Below, piece after piece: positions 1-6,632 of a DNA stretch of 14,561 bases. This DNA is from QFOX01 sp044237845. Its GTDB lineage: Bacteria; Pseudomonadota; Alphaproteobacteria; Rickettsiales; UBA3002. The notes below the pieces were generated by a model. That model saw nothing but the letters and a program-made list of their open reading frames with translations. It was not told the DNA's origin and did no database searches. Position 1 is the stretch's first letter; every line of letters starts with the position of its first letter. The stretch is taken from the NCBI GenBank assembly GCA_044237845.1, contig JBIIEL010000043.1:1-14561 (forward strand), written 5' to 3'. Made by a program: the position numbers and the translations under genes.

Positions 1-248
1 CGGATTACCACACCGTCACCATTCAGATGACCGACGGCACCCGTTACGAAACCCGCTCCACCTACGGTAAAGAAGGCGATGTGATCACGCTCGACGTGGA
101 TCCGAAAACCCACCCGGCATGGGTTGGCGGCGTAAACCTGCGCCAAACGGGTCGTATGGAGAAATTCAACAACCGTTTCGCGGGCATCAATTTCGATGCG
201 GGCAAGAACGCTGGCAAAAAAGAAGAGAAAAAAGGCGACGCTGCATAA
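1..248 (+). CDS. rpmE: 50S ribosomal protein bL31, 5' end missing
   Basis: Structural protein of the large ribosomal subunit. The frame is open from base 3, and 81 residues are visible, starting DYHTVTIQM. Compared with typical bL31 proteins, about seven N-terminal residues (MKKDIHP-like) lie before the window. Recognisable family features are the TDGT..ETRSTYGKEGD block, DPKTHPAW, and the RMEKFNNRFAG block near the end. The visible part has no cysteine, so this is the zinc-free form usual in alphaproteobacteria. The C-terminus is a lysine/glutamate-rich tail (KKEEKKGDAA), as is common in the family. The ATG at base 27 is internal and is not the true start. A strong terminator follows 26 bases after the stop. 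Confidence 0.93.
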   Translation, partial: DYHTVTIQMTDGTRYETRSTYGKEGDVITLDVDPKTHPAWVGGVNLRQTGRMEKFNNRFAGINFDAGKNAGKKEEKKGDAA

Positions 249-274
249 GCGTGCAGGCAAACCACGCCAATACG

Positions 275-303
275 AAAAAACCCGCCTCGCCGCGGGGTTT
301 TTT
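275..303 (+). terminator. Rho-independent terminator after rpmE
   Basis: A-tract plus CCCGC pairs with GCGGGG plus a T-tract (275-285 with 292-303, one bulged G). The T-run at 298-303 ends the rpmE transcript. The A-tract on the other arm makes it potentially bidirectional. Confidence 0.85.
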
Positions 304-349
304 ATTGCTCGGTGCCACCGATTATCGTGCGTAGCGCTTGGAGCCTGCC

Positions 350-420
350 CCGGCGAATGCCGGAGGCGCGAGCCGCGAAGCGGCTGGGGTCAGCGAAGCG
401 TAGGGGGCAAAGAGCCCCCT
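350..420. repeat. GC-rich element with three hairpins and an 18-bp imperfect tandem repeat
   Basis: Three perfect hairpins follow one another: CCGGC-GAAT-GCCGG (350-363), AGCCGC-GAA-GCGGCT (371-385), and AGGGGGC-AAAGA-GCCCCCT (402-420). The second and third overlap a tandem repeat with units at 375-392 and 393-410. Each unit starts GCGAAGCG and carries a GGGG block; about 13 of 18 positions match. The last hairpin ends just beside the stop codon of the minus-strand gene and could terminate it, although no T-run follows on that strand. This may be a member of a dispersed intergenic repeat family, which cannot be tested from one copy. Confidence 0.55.
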
Positions 421-606
421 TCACTTAAATAAACTCTCCGCCGCCGCTTTCACGTTGCCGCGCGAGCCGATTTCGGCATCGACTTTGGCAATCTCCGCCA
501 CCAGCTCGGCGCGGTATTCTTTCATATGCATCACCGACACGCCTTCGAGCTTCCTCGGAAAAGGCTGCGGGTGCTTATGTTTGGGCAATTCTTCGTCGTC
601 GAACAT
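421..606 (-). CDS. DUF1192 family small protein
   Basis: A 61-residue protein of unknown function. It matches the alphaproteobacterial DUF1192 pattern: an acidic MFDDEELPK start, a proline-rich stretch to about residue 19, then a helix (about 20-55) rich in alternating Glu/Ala/Lys with the motif AEIAKVDAEI, ending in AAAESLFK. The helix could form a short coiled coil. The ATG at 604-606 has a GGAGG ribosome site at 611-615, 4 bases away, which supports this start. It is divergent from the quinone oxidoreductase gene, and the two share a roughly 107-base promoter region. I recall DUF1192 genes lying next to this oxidoreductase in other alphaproteobacteria, so the arrangement looks ancestral. 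Confidence 0.85.
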   Translation of the reverse strand: MFDDEELPKHKHPQPFPRKLEGVSVMHMKEYRAELVAEIAKVDAEIGSRGNVKAAAESLFK

Positions 607-645
607 ATGGCCTCCATCGCGCCATCCTAATGCAGCATTCGTTTT

Positions 646-674
646 TTGTCACCCCACTGCATCGGCATAACAAT
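646..674 (+). promoter_or_regulatory. Putative sigma70-type promoter for the quinone oxidoreductase
   Basis: TTGTCA at 646-651 and AACAAT at 669-674 are separated by 17 bases. This gives five of six -35 matches and four of six -10 matches. The predicted start near 681 would leave a leader of about 33 bases before the ATG at 714. No purine-rich ribosome site is seen in that leader. Confidence 0.45.
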
Positions 675-713
675 CTACTGGAACCTGGCACCCGCAACCT
701 GTAACCTGCCCCC

Positions 714-1727
714 ATGGCTTCCTTTCACAAACCCAACCCACCTCTGCCTGCCACCATGCGCGCGATGGAAGTGCGCAGCGGCGCGCTGCACGAAGCGCAG
801 CTCCCCCTACCGCCCCTCGCCGCAGGCGAGCTGCTCATCCGCGTGGCCTATGCGGGCGTCAACCGCGCGGATATCCTTCAGCGCGCGGGCAAATATCCAG
901 CGCCTGCCGGGGCGTCGCCACTGCCGGGGCTTGAGGTATCCGGCAGCATCGCCGCCATCGGCGCAGGCGTCAACGGCTGGCAGATGGGCGATGACGTCGT
1001 CGCCCTGCTCGCAGGCGGTGGCTACGCCGAATATGTCGCCGTGCCCGCTGGTCAGGTGCTCGCACTCCCCGCTCCCCTAACCCTGCAGGAGGGTGCCGCC
1101 CTCATCGAGGCTGCCGCCACCGCCGTCATGGCGCTCGATATTGCACAGCTCAAATCGGGCGAGCGCCTGCTCATCCATGGTGGCACCAGCGGGCTGGGGC
1201 TCATGGTCATCCAAATCGCCCGCGCCTGGGGGGCAGAGGTGTTTACCACCGTCGGCAGCGATGAAAAAATCGCCTTCCTCGCGCCCTATGGTGTCACCGC
1301 CCTCAACCACCGCACCGCGCCGTTTGAGCAGCAGCTCATGACCGCCACGAAAAACGAGGGTGTGGATGTGATTATCGACACGCTCGGCGCACCCTATTTA
1401 GAACGCCATTTCAGCCTGTTACGCCGAGGTGGGCGCATGGTCAGCCTCGCCATGATGGAAGGCGCAAAAGCCGAAAATCTCGACCTGCGCCGCCTGCTCA
1501 CCCACCATCTGCAATGGACGGGCACGACGCTCCGCAGCCGCAGCACGCCTGAGAAATCCGCCATCATCGACGCCGTCGCCGCCCGCGTGCTGCCGCATGT
1601 GGTAAGCGGCGCCATTCGCCCCATCGTGGATAGCGTTTTTCCCCTCGCCGAGGCAGAAAAAGCGCTCGCCCGCATGCAAGAACGCTTGCATCTGGGCAAG
1701 ATTCTATTAGAAGTAGCCGCGAAATAA
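714..1727 (+). CDS. NAD(P)H:quinone oxidoreductase, PIG3-type MDR family
   Basis: Predicted soluble medium-chain reductase that reduces quinones with NADPH; 337 residues, the usual length. The N-terminal GroES-like domain (about 15-140) has the AGVNRADILQR motif at 48-57 and the PGLEVSG motif at 71-77. The Rossmann domain starts at GGTSGLG (156-162), followed by VIQIARAWGAEV. There is no cysteine at all, so this is a zinc-free member and not an alcohol dehydrogenase. The segment before the Rossmann fold, ALIEAAATAVMAL, differs from the PExxFTVW-type sequence I expect there. Neither the ATG at 714 nor the alternative at 756 (MRAMEV) has a ribosome site. I kept 714 because relatives often carry an LPxTMRA-type N-terminus. 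It is followed by trcR at 72 bases. Confidence 0.88.
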   Translation: MASFHKPNPPLPATMRAMEVRSGALHEAQLPLPPLAAGELLIRVAYAGVNRADILQRAGKYPAPAGASPLPGLEVSGSIAAIGAGVNGWQMGDDVVALLAGGGYAEYVAVPAGQVLALPAPLTLQEGAALIEAAATAVMALDIAQLKSGERLLIHGGTSGLGLMVIQIARAWGAEVFTTVGSDEKIAFLAPYGVTALNHRTAPFEQQLMTATKNEGVDVIIDTLGAPYLERHFSLLRRGGRMVSLAMMEGAKAENLDLRRLLTHHLQWTGTTLRSRSTPEKSAIIDAVAARVLPHVVSGAIRPIVDSVFPLAEAEKALARMQERLHLGKILLEVAAK

Positions 1728-1734
1728 CCATAAG

Positions 1735-1750
1735 ACAGGCCACAGCCTGT
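1735..1750 (+). terminator. Weak hairpin between the oxidoreductase and trcR
   Basis: ACAGGC-CACA-GCCTGT is a perfect 6-bp stem starting 8 bases after the stop codon, followed only by TT. It could be a weak terminator or an attenuator before trcR. Confidence 0.4.
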
Positions 1751-1798
1751 TTGGATGATGGTGCCCCACCGCATCCTGATTAACGAGGAGTAAGAACC

Positions 1799-2374
1799 AT
1801 GCCTACCCCACTGATGCCTAAAGCCACCGCCGTCTGGCTCGTTGAAAATACCACCCTTACCTTCGAACAGATTGGTGATTTCTGTGGCATGCACCCGCTC
1901 GAGATTCAGGGCATCGCGGATGGTGAAGTGGCGACCGGCATCATGGGCCAGAACCCAATCGAGGGTGGCGAGCTGGCGTCGGACGAAATCGCCAAGGCCG
2001 AGAAAGACGAAAACTACCGCATGGTAATGACCGATCACGCCATCGCGCACATGAAAATGCAGAACGCGAAGAAAAAAGGCGCGCGCTACACCCCTGTTGC
2101 CCGCCGTCAGGACAAGCCGGAGGCAATCGCGTTCATCGTGAAGCACTACCCGTATATTCCGGACTCGCAGATCATCAAGCTGATCGGGACAACCAAAAAA
2201 ACCATCGACTCGATTAAAGAGCGCACGCACTGGAACATCGCCAACATCAAGCCGAAGGACCCCGTGCTGCTCGGCCTGTGTATGCAGACCAGCCTCGACG
2301 CGGTGGCGAAGAAATTCCGCCCTGCCGGCGCGCCTGAAACCGTCATCACCGAAGACGATAGCAGCGCGGCGTAG
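1799..2374 (+). CDS. trcR: DUF1013 cell-cycle transcriptional regulator TrcR
   Basis: A 191-residue cytoplasmic protein matching alphaproteobacterial DUF1013, named TrcR, a conserved regulator linked to cell-cycle transcription. The start MPTPLMPKATAVWLVENTTL is characteristic. Residues 20-40 (TFEQIGDFCGMHPLEIQGIA) look like a first helix-turn-helix, followed by GEVATGIMGQNPI. A second one lies at about 108-140, where KLIGTTKKTIDSIKERTHWN resembles a resolvase-type recognition helix. The tail is acidic. A GAGGAG ribosome site at 1785-1790, 8 bases before the ATG, fixes the start. The family is largely restricted to alphaproteobacteria and is strong evidence for the origin of the window. Confidence 0.93.
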   Translation: MPTPLMPKATAVWLVENTTLTFEQIGDFCGMHPLEIQGIADGEVATGIMGQNPIEGGELASDEIAKAEKDENYRMVMTDHAIAHMKMQNAKKKGARYTPVARRQDKPEAIAFIVKHYPYIPDSQIIKLIGTTKKTIDSIKERTHWNIANIKPKDPVLLGLCMQTSLDAVAKKFRPAGAPETVITEDDSSAA

Positions 2375-2406
2375 TTTTTAGTTGTACGTTGCCTGTGGTT
2401 GGTTAA

Positions 2407-2426
2407 GGTTAGCGTGAACGCTAACC
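2407..2426. promoter_or_regulatory. Perfect 20-base hairpin/palindrome upstream of hldE
   Basis: GGTTAGCG (2407-2414), loop TGAA, then CGCTAACC (2419-2426): an uninterrupted 8-bp stem between trcR and hldE, 19 bases before the hldE ATG. No T-run follows, so it is not a standard terminator. It could be a leader hairpin or an operator. Confidence 0.5.
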
Positions 2427-2445
2427 ACCCGCAATTGGCTACGCT

Positions 2446-3915
2446 ATGAACTCCACCCACGAACTCACCCGCGCGCTTGAGCGCCTCAGCGATGTCCACC
2501 TGCTCTGCGTGGGCGACATCATGCTCGACCGTTTCATCTACGGCCAGGTGGATCGCATCTCGCCCGAGGCACCGATTCCCGTCTTCACCACCAACCGCGA
2601 ACAGCGCATGCTGGGCGGCGCGGGAAACGTGGTGCGCAACCTGCTCAGCCTCGGCGCGCACGTTTCGTTTGCTTCGGTGATTGGCGACGATACCACCGGC
2701 ACCCATCTCACTGCGCTGGTGGGGGCAGAGGCCAACCTTGTCCCTACGCTGATTACCGAGCGCGGTCGCGTGAGCACCAAAAAAACCCGCTTCGTGGCGG
2801 GCAGCCAACAGCTTCTGCGTTCCGACCACGAGACCCGCGCGCCACTGCGCGAAGATACCATCGCCAAAATCACCGCGCAGATCATGCCAGAGATTGCAAA
2901 CGCCAACGCCCTCATTCTCTCGGATTACGGCAAGGGGCTACTCACCCCTGCCCTCTGCCGCGCATTGATTGATGCCGCACGCGACGCGGGTGTGCCCGTT
3001 TTCGTGGACCCCAAACAGCGCGATGTCTCGGTCTATGCCGGGGCGACCGTGCTCAGCCCCAACCTCAAAGAACTGGCGCTCGCCGCCGGGGTGGATAGTT
3101 TCGCAGACGACGACGCCATCATCGCCGCTGCGCGTGCGCTGTGCCTTGCGCATCGCTTTCAATATATACTCGTCACCCGCGGCGAGCGCGGCATGACGCT
3201 GGTGGATGCCGAGGGTCTGCTCCGTCATTTCCCCGCTGCTGCGCAACAGGTGTTCGACGTTTCCGGCGCGGGCGATACCGTCATCGCCACACTCGCCGCC
3301 ACCTATGCTGCGGGCGCGACCATGGTCAACGCCACCGAACTCGCCAACCTCGCGGGTGGTATTGTCGTCGGCCGCCTCGGCACCGCGATTGTCCACCGCA
3401 CAGACCTCACTGCCGCGCTCTACACCCACCGAGCGATGACGCTGCAACAGAAAATTCTGCCGACCGAAACCGCGCGCGATACCGTCGCCAACTGGAAGCG
3501 TGAGGGGCTCACCGTCGGCTTCACCAATGGCTGCTTCGACATCATGCATGCCGGGCATATCAGCCTGCTGGCGGATGCCAAGGCGCGCTGCGACAAACTC
3601 ATCGTCGCGCTCAACACCGATGCCTCGGTGCGCGCACTGAAAGGCCCCACCCGCCCGGTGAATGCCGAGATGGACCGCGCGCAGGTCATCGCCGCGCTGG
3701 CAGCGGTGGATGCGGTGGTGCTGTTCAACGAGGACACCCCGCTCGACATTATCAAAATCCTCCAGCCCGACCTGCTGATGAAAGGCGCCGACTACACGCG
3801 CGAGCAAGTGGTGGGCTATGATTTTGTTGAATCCTATGGTGGCCGGGTGGAGCTCCTCCCGCTCAAAGACGGCTATAGCACCACGGGGATTATCAAACGC
3901 GCAGCAGGGAATTAG
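2446..3915 (+). CDS. hldE: Bifunctional heptose-7-phosphate kinase / heptose-1-phosphate adenylyltransferase
   Basis: Makes the ADP-heptose precursor of the LPS inner core: it phosphorylates D-beta-D-heptose 7-phosphate at C1, and transfers AMP to the 1-phosphate. At 489 residues it is near the E. coli length (477). The PfkB/ribokinase domain spans about 10-330, with the substrate motif LGGAGNVVRN (56-65), NLKEL (206-210), and GAGDT (274-278) holding the catalytic Asp277. The nucleotidyltransferase domain spans about 345-489, with FTNGCFDIMHAGH (359-371), the nucleotide-binding GCFDxxHxGH signature, and STTGIIKR (478-485). Both domains are intact, so it should be fully functional. No clear ribosome site precedes the ATG; the hairpin at 2407-2426 lies just upstream. 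With lpxR in this window it implies a heptose-containing, remodelled LPS. Confidence 0.96.
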   Translation: MNSTHELTRALERLSDVHLLCVGDIMLDRFIYGQVDRISPEAPIPVFTTNREQRMLGGAGNVVRNLLSLGAHVSFASVIGDDTTGTHLTALVGAEANLVPTLITERGRVSTKKTRFVAGSQQLLRSDHETRAPLREDTIAKITAQIMPEIANANALILSDYGKGLLTPALCRALIDAARDAGVPVFVDPKQRDVSVYAGATVLSPNLKELALAAGVDSFADDDAIIAAARALCLAHRFQYILVTRGERGMTLVDAEGLLRHFPAAAQQVFDVSGAGDTVIATLAATYAAGATMVNATELANLAGGIVVGRLGTAIVHRTDLTAALYTHRAMTLQQKILPTETARDTVANWKREGLTVGFTNGCFDIMHAGHISLLADAKARCDKLIVALNTDASVRALKGPTRPVNAEMDRAQVIAALAAVDAVVLFNEDTPLDIIKILQPDLLMKGADYTREQVVGYDFVESYGGRVELLPLKDGYSTTGIIKRAAGN

Positions 3916-4235
3916 CAGCGCAAGCGAATTGAGATGGGACGAATTGAGGAATTGAGGAAAAAGTAAGTAGCGGCAGCCCCACTTACCTACCCTCCACAAA
4001 AATTCCTAACGCACCGCACAAATCTTAATCATTTATTAACCTTTCTATGCCATGATAACCCGTCGGCACTGGTTATCCTTGGCTATTGCCGTTGTGTCAA
4101 AAATGTTTCTATCCACAGGAAGCTGCACTTTTCCCTCTTTTTCACTCATAAACCTGTTGCCTAGCCGCCATCGCGGTGCTTAAGAAGCTTGGTGCTTCGT
4201 GCAAGCTTACCCTTAACCATTCGGGAGTTCGTATC
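3916..4235 (+). promoter_or_regulatory. Intergenic region and leader upstream of the pilin gene
   Basis: About 320 bases without a gene, AT-richer than its surroundings. It contains three copies of GAATTGAG (3926, 3941, 3949) and an inverted repeat GTAAGT/ACTTAC (3963-3968, 3981-3986). It also contains GATAACC-N10-GGTTATC (4054-4077), a CCGC/GCGG hairpin (4165-4176), and AAGCTTG-N10-CAAGCTT (4185-4208). A weak promoter candidate is TTGCCG (4086-4091), 18 bases, TATCCA (4110-4115). The last two inverted repeats would sit in the 5' leader of the pilin mRNA. Confidence 0.4.
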
Positions 4236-5036
4236 ATGACTAAAGGAAATAATCGTTCAGGCTTTACGCTGGTGGAATTGGCCATCGTACTCGTCATCAT
4301 CGGTCTCATCGTCGGCGGGGTACTCGTCGGCCAGGATCTCATTAAAGCCGCCACCGTGCGCTCTGCTGTCAGCCAGATCGAGAAATACGACACCGCAGCT
4401 AACACCTTCCACAGCAAATATAGCGGCCTACCGGGTGACCTGCAGAACGCGGGGAACTTCTTCGCTACTGTTACCGCTGCTGGTGGTAACGCGCAGGGTG
4501 ATAATGATGGTCTGGTTGAAGACTCAGTCGGCAACACGACTACCGCATGCTCGGCGGCTCTCTGTCTGGCGGGTGAGGGGGCTTTGTTCTGGACCGAACT
4601 TAGCTTGGCTGGCCTCATATCTGAACCAACCAATACCGTTCTCTCAACCGCTACCGCTTCTGTGACTCCGGGTGATACTACGATCCCTCAATCGAAGCTT
4701 GGCCGTGGCGCGCGTATTGCGATCGGCTCGCGCACTGGTCGCAACTACTATGTACTGGGCAACTTCGGAACTGCTGCTATTACAGCCGCACTTAGTGCAG
4801 CTACGGCAGGTGTAGCAGTAATCGACGCCTTTAACCTCGATACTAAACTGGATGATGGTGTTGCAAACATCGGTAAGGTGGTGAGTGTTGCTGTTGCAGC
4901 GCCCGTTCCGAATACTGCAATCACTGGTGGCTCTGCGACCACTGATTGTAATAACGCCGGTGCCTACAACACCAGCACCTCCGGTGGCGGGCCAGATGCC
5001 ATCAACTGTAGCCTCAGCATCCGTACTTCCTTCTAG
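4236..5036 (+). CDS. Type IV pilin / type II secretion pseudopilin-like prepilin
   Basis: A 266-residue secreted filament subunit candidate. The short leader MTKGNNRSG ends at the prepilin peptidase site G9|F10. It is followed by FTLVELAIVLVIIGLIVGGV, the hydrophobic N-terminal helix with the conserved Glu at mature position 5. The helix runs on into a polar stretch with KYSGLPGDL, typical of alphaproteobacterial prepilin-like proteins. The head is Ala/Thr/Gly-rich and contains two cysteine pairs (ACSAALC; DCNNAG...NCS) that may form disulfides. A motif KLDDGVANIGKV resembles the conserved DDG..xxG.V region of related pseudopilins. I chose the ATG at 4236 because GGGAG lies at 4223-4227, 8 bases away; an upstream ATG at 4176 would add 20 residues unsuited to a prepilin leader. 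No prepilin peptidase or assembly ATPase is nearby. Confidence 0.85.
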   Translation: MTKGNNRSGFTLVELAIVLVIIGLIVGGVLVGQDLIKAATVRSAVSQIEKYDTAANTFHSKYSGLPGDLQNAGNFFATVTAAGGNAQGDNDGLVEDSVGNTTTACSAALCLAGEGALFWTELSLAGLISEPTNTVLSTATASVTPGDTTIPQSKLGRGARIAIGSRTGRNYYVLGNFGTAAITAALSAATAGVAVIDAFNLDTKLDDGVANIGKVVSVAVAAPVPNTAITGGSATTDCNNAGAYNTSTSGGGPDAINCSLSIRTSF

Positions 5037-5060
5037 TTCTTCGGAAGTCGCAAACAATCA

Positions 5061-5089
5061 AGCCGCGGGCTCACCCCCGCGGCTTTTTT
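5061..5089 (+). terminator. Rho-independent terminator after the pilin gene
   Basis: AGCCGCGGG (5061-5069), loop CTCACC, CCCGCGGCT (5076-5084), then a T-run to 5089. A 9-bp perfect GC-rich stem 25 bases past the stop codon. Confidence 0.93.
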
Positions 5090-5124
5090 GTTGGCAAAAC
5101 TACGCACTACGCTAGGCTAGTATC

Positions 5125-5451
5125 ATGACCCTTACCCTGCTCTACATCCCTTACCCGACCGCGGAGGCCGCGCGCGCCACCGCGACCGCGCTGCTGAACG
5201 AACGCCTCGTTGCCTGCTGCAATATCCTCCCCGCCATGGAGTCGCATTACTGGTGGGAGGGGGCCCTCACCCGTGCCGAAGAAGTGCTCATGCTCGCCAA
5301 AACCACACCGGAAATGGCTGCCCCCGCCTCCGCCCGCATCGCTGAACTACACCCTTACGCATGCCCCGCCATCCTTGCCCTTGACGCCAATGCCAGCGCC
5401 GCTTTCGCCGGGTGGGTCGGCGCGGAAACCTATTTTCTCGCAAAAGAGTGA
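5125..5451 (+). CDS. cutA: Divalent cation tolerance protein CutA1
   Basis: A small cytoplasmic protein of the CutA1 family, which forms very stable trimers resembling PII proteins and has been associated with divalent-metal tolerance; its molecular role is not settled. At 108 residues it has the standard length. Family motifs are NERLVACCNILP (25-36), ESHYWWEG (39-46), the EEVLMLAKT strand (52-60), and ELHPYACPAIL (74-84), where the His-Pro-Tyr is characteristic. The ATG at 5125 is the only start that gives the first beta-strand TLTLLYIPYPTAE. It lies between the pilin terminator and a tRNA-Gln gene, and so is probably transcribed alone. Confidence 0.93.
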   Translation: MTLTLLYIPYPTAEAARATATALLNERLVACCNILPAMESHYWWEGALTRAEEVLMLAKTTPEMAAPASARIAELHPYACPAILALDANASAAFAGWVGAETYFLAKE

Positions 5452-5461
5452 TTTTCCGCGA

Positions 5462-5490
5462 TTGACCTCGCGCATGCGCTTCGCTATGAA
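5462..5490 (+). promoter_or_regulatory. Sigma70-type promoter of tRNA-Gln
   Basis: TTGACC at 5462-5467, a 17-base spacer, and TATGAA at 5485-5490. The GC-rich discriminator GCGC follows, as is usual for growth-rate-controlled stable RNA promoters. The predicted start near 5497 is about 14 bases before the mature tRNA. Confidence 0.6.
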
Positions 5491-5497
5491 GCGCTTT
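5476..5497 (+). terminator. Possible cutA terminator hairpin overlapping the tRNA promoter
   Basis: GCGCTTC (5476-5482), loop GCTAT, GAAGCGC (5488-5494), then TTT. A 7-bp perfect stem 25 bases after the cutA stop, with a short T-run. It covers the predicted -10 box of the tRNA-Gln promoter. Confidence 0.4.
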
Positions 5498-5510
5498 CAC
5501 CGATGAGTGT

Positions 5511-5584
5511 TGGGGCGTCGCCAAGTGGTAAGGCTGCGGTTTTTGGTACCGCCATCCCAGGTTCGAATCCTGGCGCCCCAGCCA
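5511..5584 (+). tRNA. tRNA-Gln, anticodon UUG
   Basis: A complete cloverleaf of 74 bases. The acceptor arm TGGGGCG pairs with CGCCCCA (5574-5580). The D arm is GCC-AAGTGGTAA-GGC. The anticodon arm GCGGT/ACCGC has the loop TTTTGGT, giving anticodon TTG. The T arm CAGG-TTCGAAT-CCTG is canonical. Discriminator G at 5581 and an encoded CCA (5582-5584) complete it. The U1-A72 end pair is typical of tRNA-Gln. Most alphaproteobacteria charge it with Glu and then amidate it by GatCAB. Confidence 0.96.
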
Positions 5585-5894
5585 ACATTTGCCAGTTCGA
5601 ACATTGGTTTGAACTGAGAGCGATAAATAGTGGGGAGTTCCCCCGCTATTGCGGACTTCACCGCCATACCCGCTCGCTTGTTCGGATTAGCTAGCAGAAT
5701 CTCATTTTTATAAAAAAGGCCTCACAGCAATGAATGAGACTCTTATCGCCCATACACTCTTGCGCAGATGCTTTTATAATGCACGGGATTCAACATGTTA
5801 TGGCATGAAAGCGATGGTGCTATCTAATCCCACCCATTCGGGCTATAAATGTTCGTCTAGCCCCAGTGTTGTGCGGGCTTGACTACAGGCGGCG
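5585..5894 (+). other. Intergenic region after tRNA-Gln with three successive hairpins
   Basis: No convincing gene in about 310 bases. First hairpin: CAGTTCGAAC-ATTG-GTTTGAACTG (5593-5616, 10 bp with one G-U). Second: AATAGTGGGG-AGTTC-CCCCGCTATT (5626-5650, 10 bp with one G-U). Third: GCGG-ACTTCA-CCGC (5651-5664). None is followed by a proper T-run, but together they may end or process the tRNA transcript, or encode a small structured RNA. An inverted repeat TCTCATT/AATGAGA sits at 5700-5739. A consensus TATAAT lies at 5775-5780 without a good -35 box; it could belong to the response regulator gene. Confidence 0.45.
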
Positions 5895-5915
5895 TTGCCG
5901 CAGTTTGGATTTCCC

Positions 5916-6626
5916 GTGCATGAGAAAAAGAACACGATTTTAATCGTCGATGATGAACCGCAGATCCAAAAGATGCTGGGCATTTTGCTGGATGCTGAGC
6001 ATTTCAAGATGGTCGAGAGCTTGAGCGGTAAGCAGGCGATTCCCTTATGCGCTTCGGCCAAACCGGATTTGATTCTGCTCGATTTAGGCCTGCCGGATAT
6101 GGACGGCAAAGCGGTGATTACCGCCATTCGCGAATGGTCGCAGGTGCCTATCATCGTGCTGAGTGTACGAGCCATGGATGAAGAAGTTGCCGCCGCGCTC
6201 AACATGGGCGCGAACGATTACGTGACCAAGCCGTTTAATGTGGAGGTGCTGCTCGCGCGTATCAACGCTAGCTTACGCAGTGCCGCCGTAAAGGAGACTG
6301 GTGAAGCCGAGCTTCATAATGGTGCACTACGTATGGATTTAGTGCGCCATGAAGTCTTTTTGCGCAATACACGGGTTCCATTTACGCCCAAGGAATATGA
6401 TCTGTTACGCTTCTTCATGGTCAATCGCGGAAAAATGCTCACCCACAAAGAAATCCTGAAAGCCGTGTGGGGCAATGCTCATGCGGAGGACACGACCTAT
6501 CTGCGCGTCTATATCGGCCAGATTCGCGAGAAGATTGGCGATAAAACCAATGCGTTCGCGTTTATCACCACCGAGCCGGGCATCGGCTACCGCATGGAAG
6601 TGCTGAGCACCGCCAAAGCGGCGTAG
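5916..6626 (+). CDS. KdpE-like OmpR-family response regulator
   Basis: Phosphorylation-controlled DNA-binding regulator. From the GTG at 5916 it has 236 residues. The receiver domain spans 7-122: acidic pocket D12/D13, phosphoacceptor D56 in LLDLGLPDMDG, IREWSQVPIIVLSVR (71-85, a KdpE hallmark, with Ser83 in the switch position) and K105 in DYVTKPF. The winged-helix domain spans about 130-228, with FTPKEYDLLRF and the ITTEPGIGYRM wing. No kdpFABC or full-length kdpD is adjacent, so potassium control cannot be assumed. The start is uncertain: a TTG at 5895, preceded by AGGCGG, would add seven residues, while GTG gives MHEKKNTILIVDDEP, which fits the family better. The lipoprotein gene follows after about 100 bases that contain paired TTTACGCC repeats. 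Confidence 0.9.
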   Translation: MHEKKNTILIVDDEPQIQKMLGILLDAEHFKMVESLSGKQAIPLCASAKPDLILLDLGLPDMDGKAVITAIREWSQVPIIVLSVRAMDEEVAAALNMGANDYVTKPFNVEVLLARINASLRSAAVKETGEAELHNGALRMDLVRHEVFLRNTRVPFTPKEYDLLRFFMVNRGKMLTHKEILKAVWGNAHAEDTTYLRVYIGQIREKIGDKTNAFAFITTEPGIGYRMEVLSTAKAA

Positions 6627-6632
6627 CACATA

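Noticed and set aside
1394..2230. Long minus-strand open frame opposite the oxidoreductase and trcR
   Set aside because: It crosses the boundary of two well-supported plus-strand genes and has no family features; a shadow of GC-rich codon use.
2938..3999. Long minus-strand open frame opposite hldE
   Set aside because: Antisense shadow of hldE, with its His/Gly/Glu-rich composition arising from the complementary codons.
5730..5882. Plus-strand ORF of 50 codons (MNETLIAHTLLRCF...) upstream of the response regulator
   Set aside because: No ribosome site at a useful distance, unusual Cys/Ser-rich composition, and it runs across the TATAAT sequence. Nothing recognisable.
5916..6626. Assigning the regulator as true KdpE controlling kdpFABC
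   Set aside because: No potassium ATPase genes or complete kdpD are present in the window, so only KdpE-like is justified.
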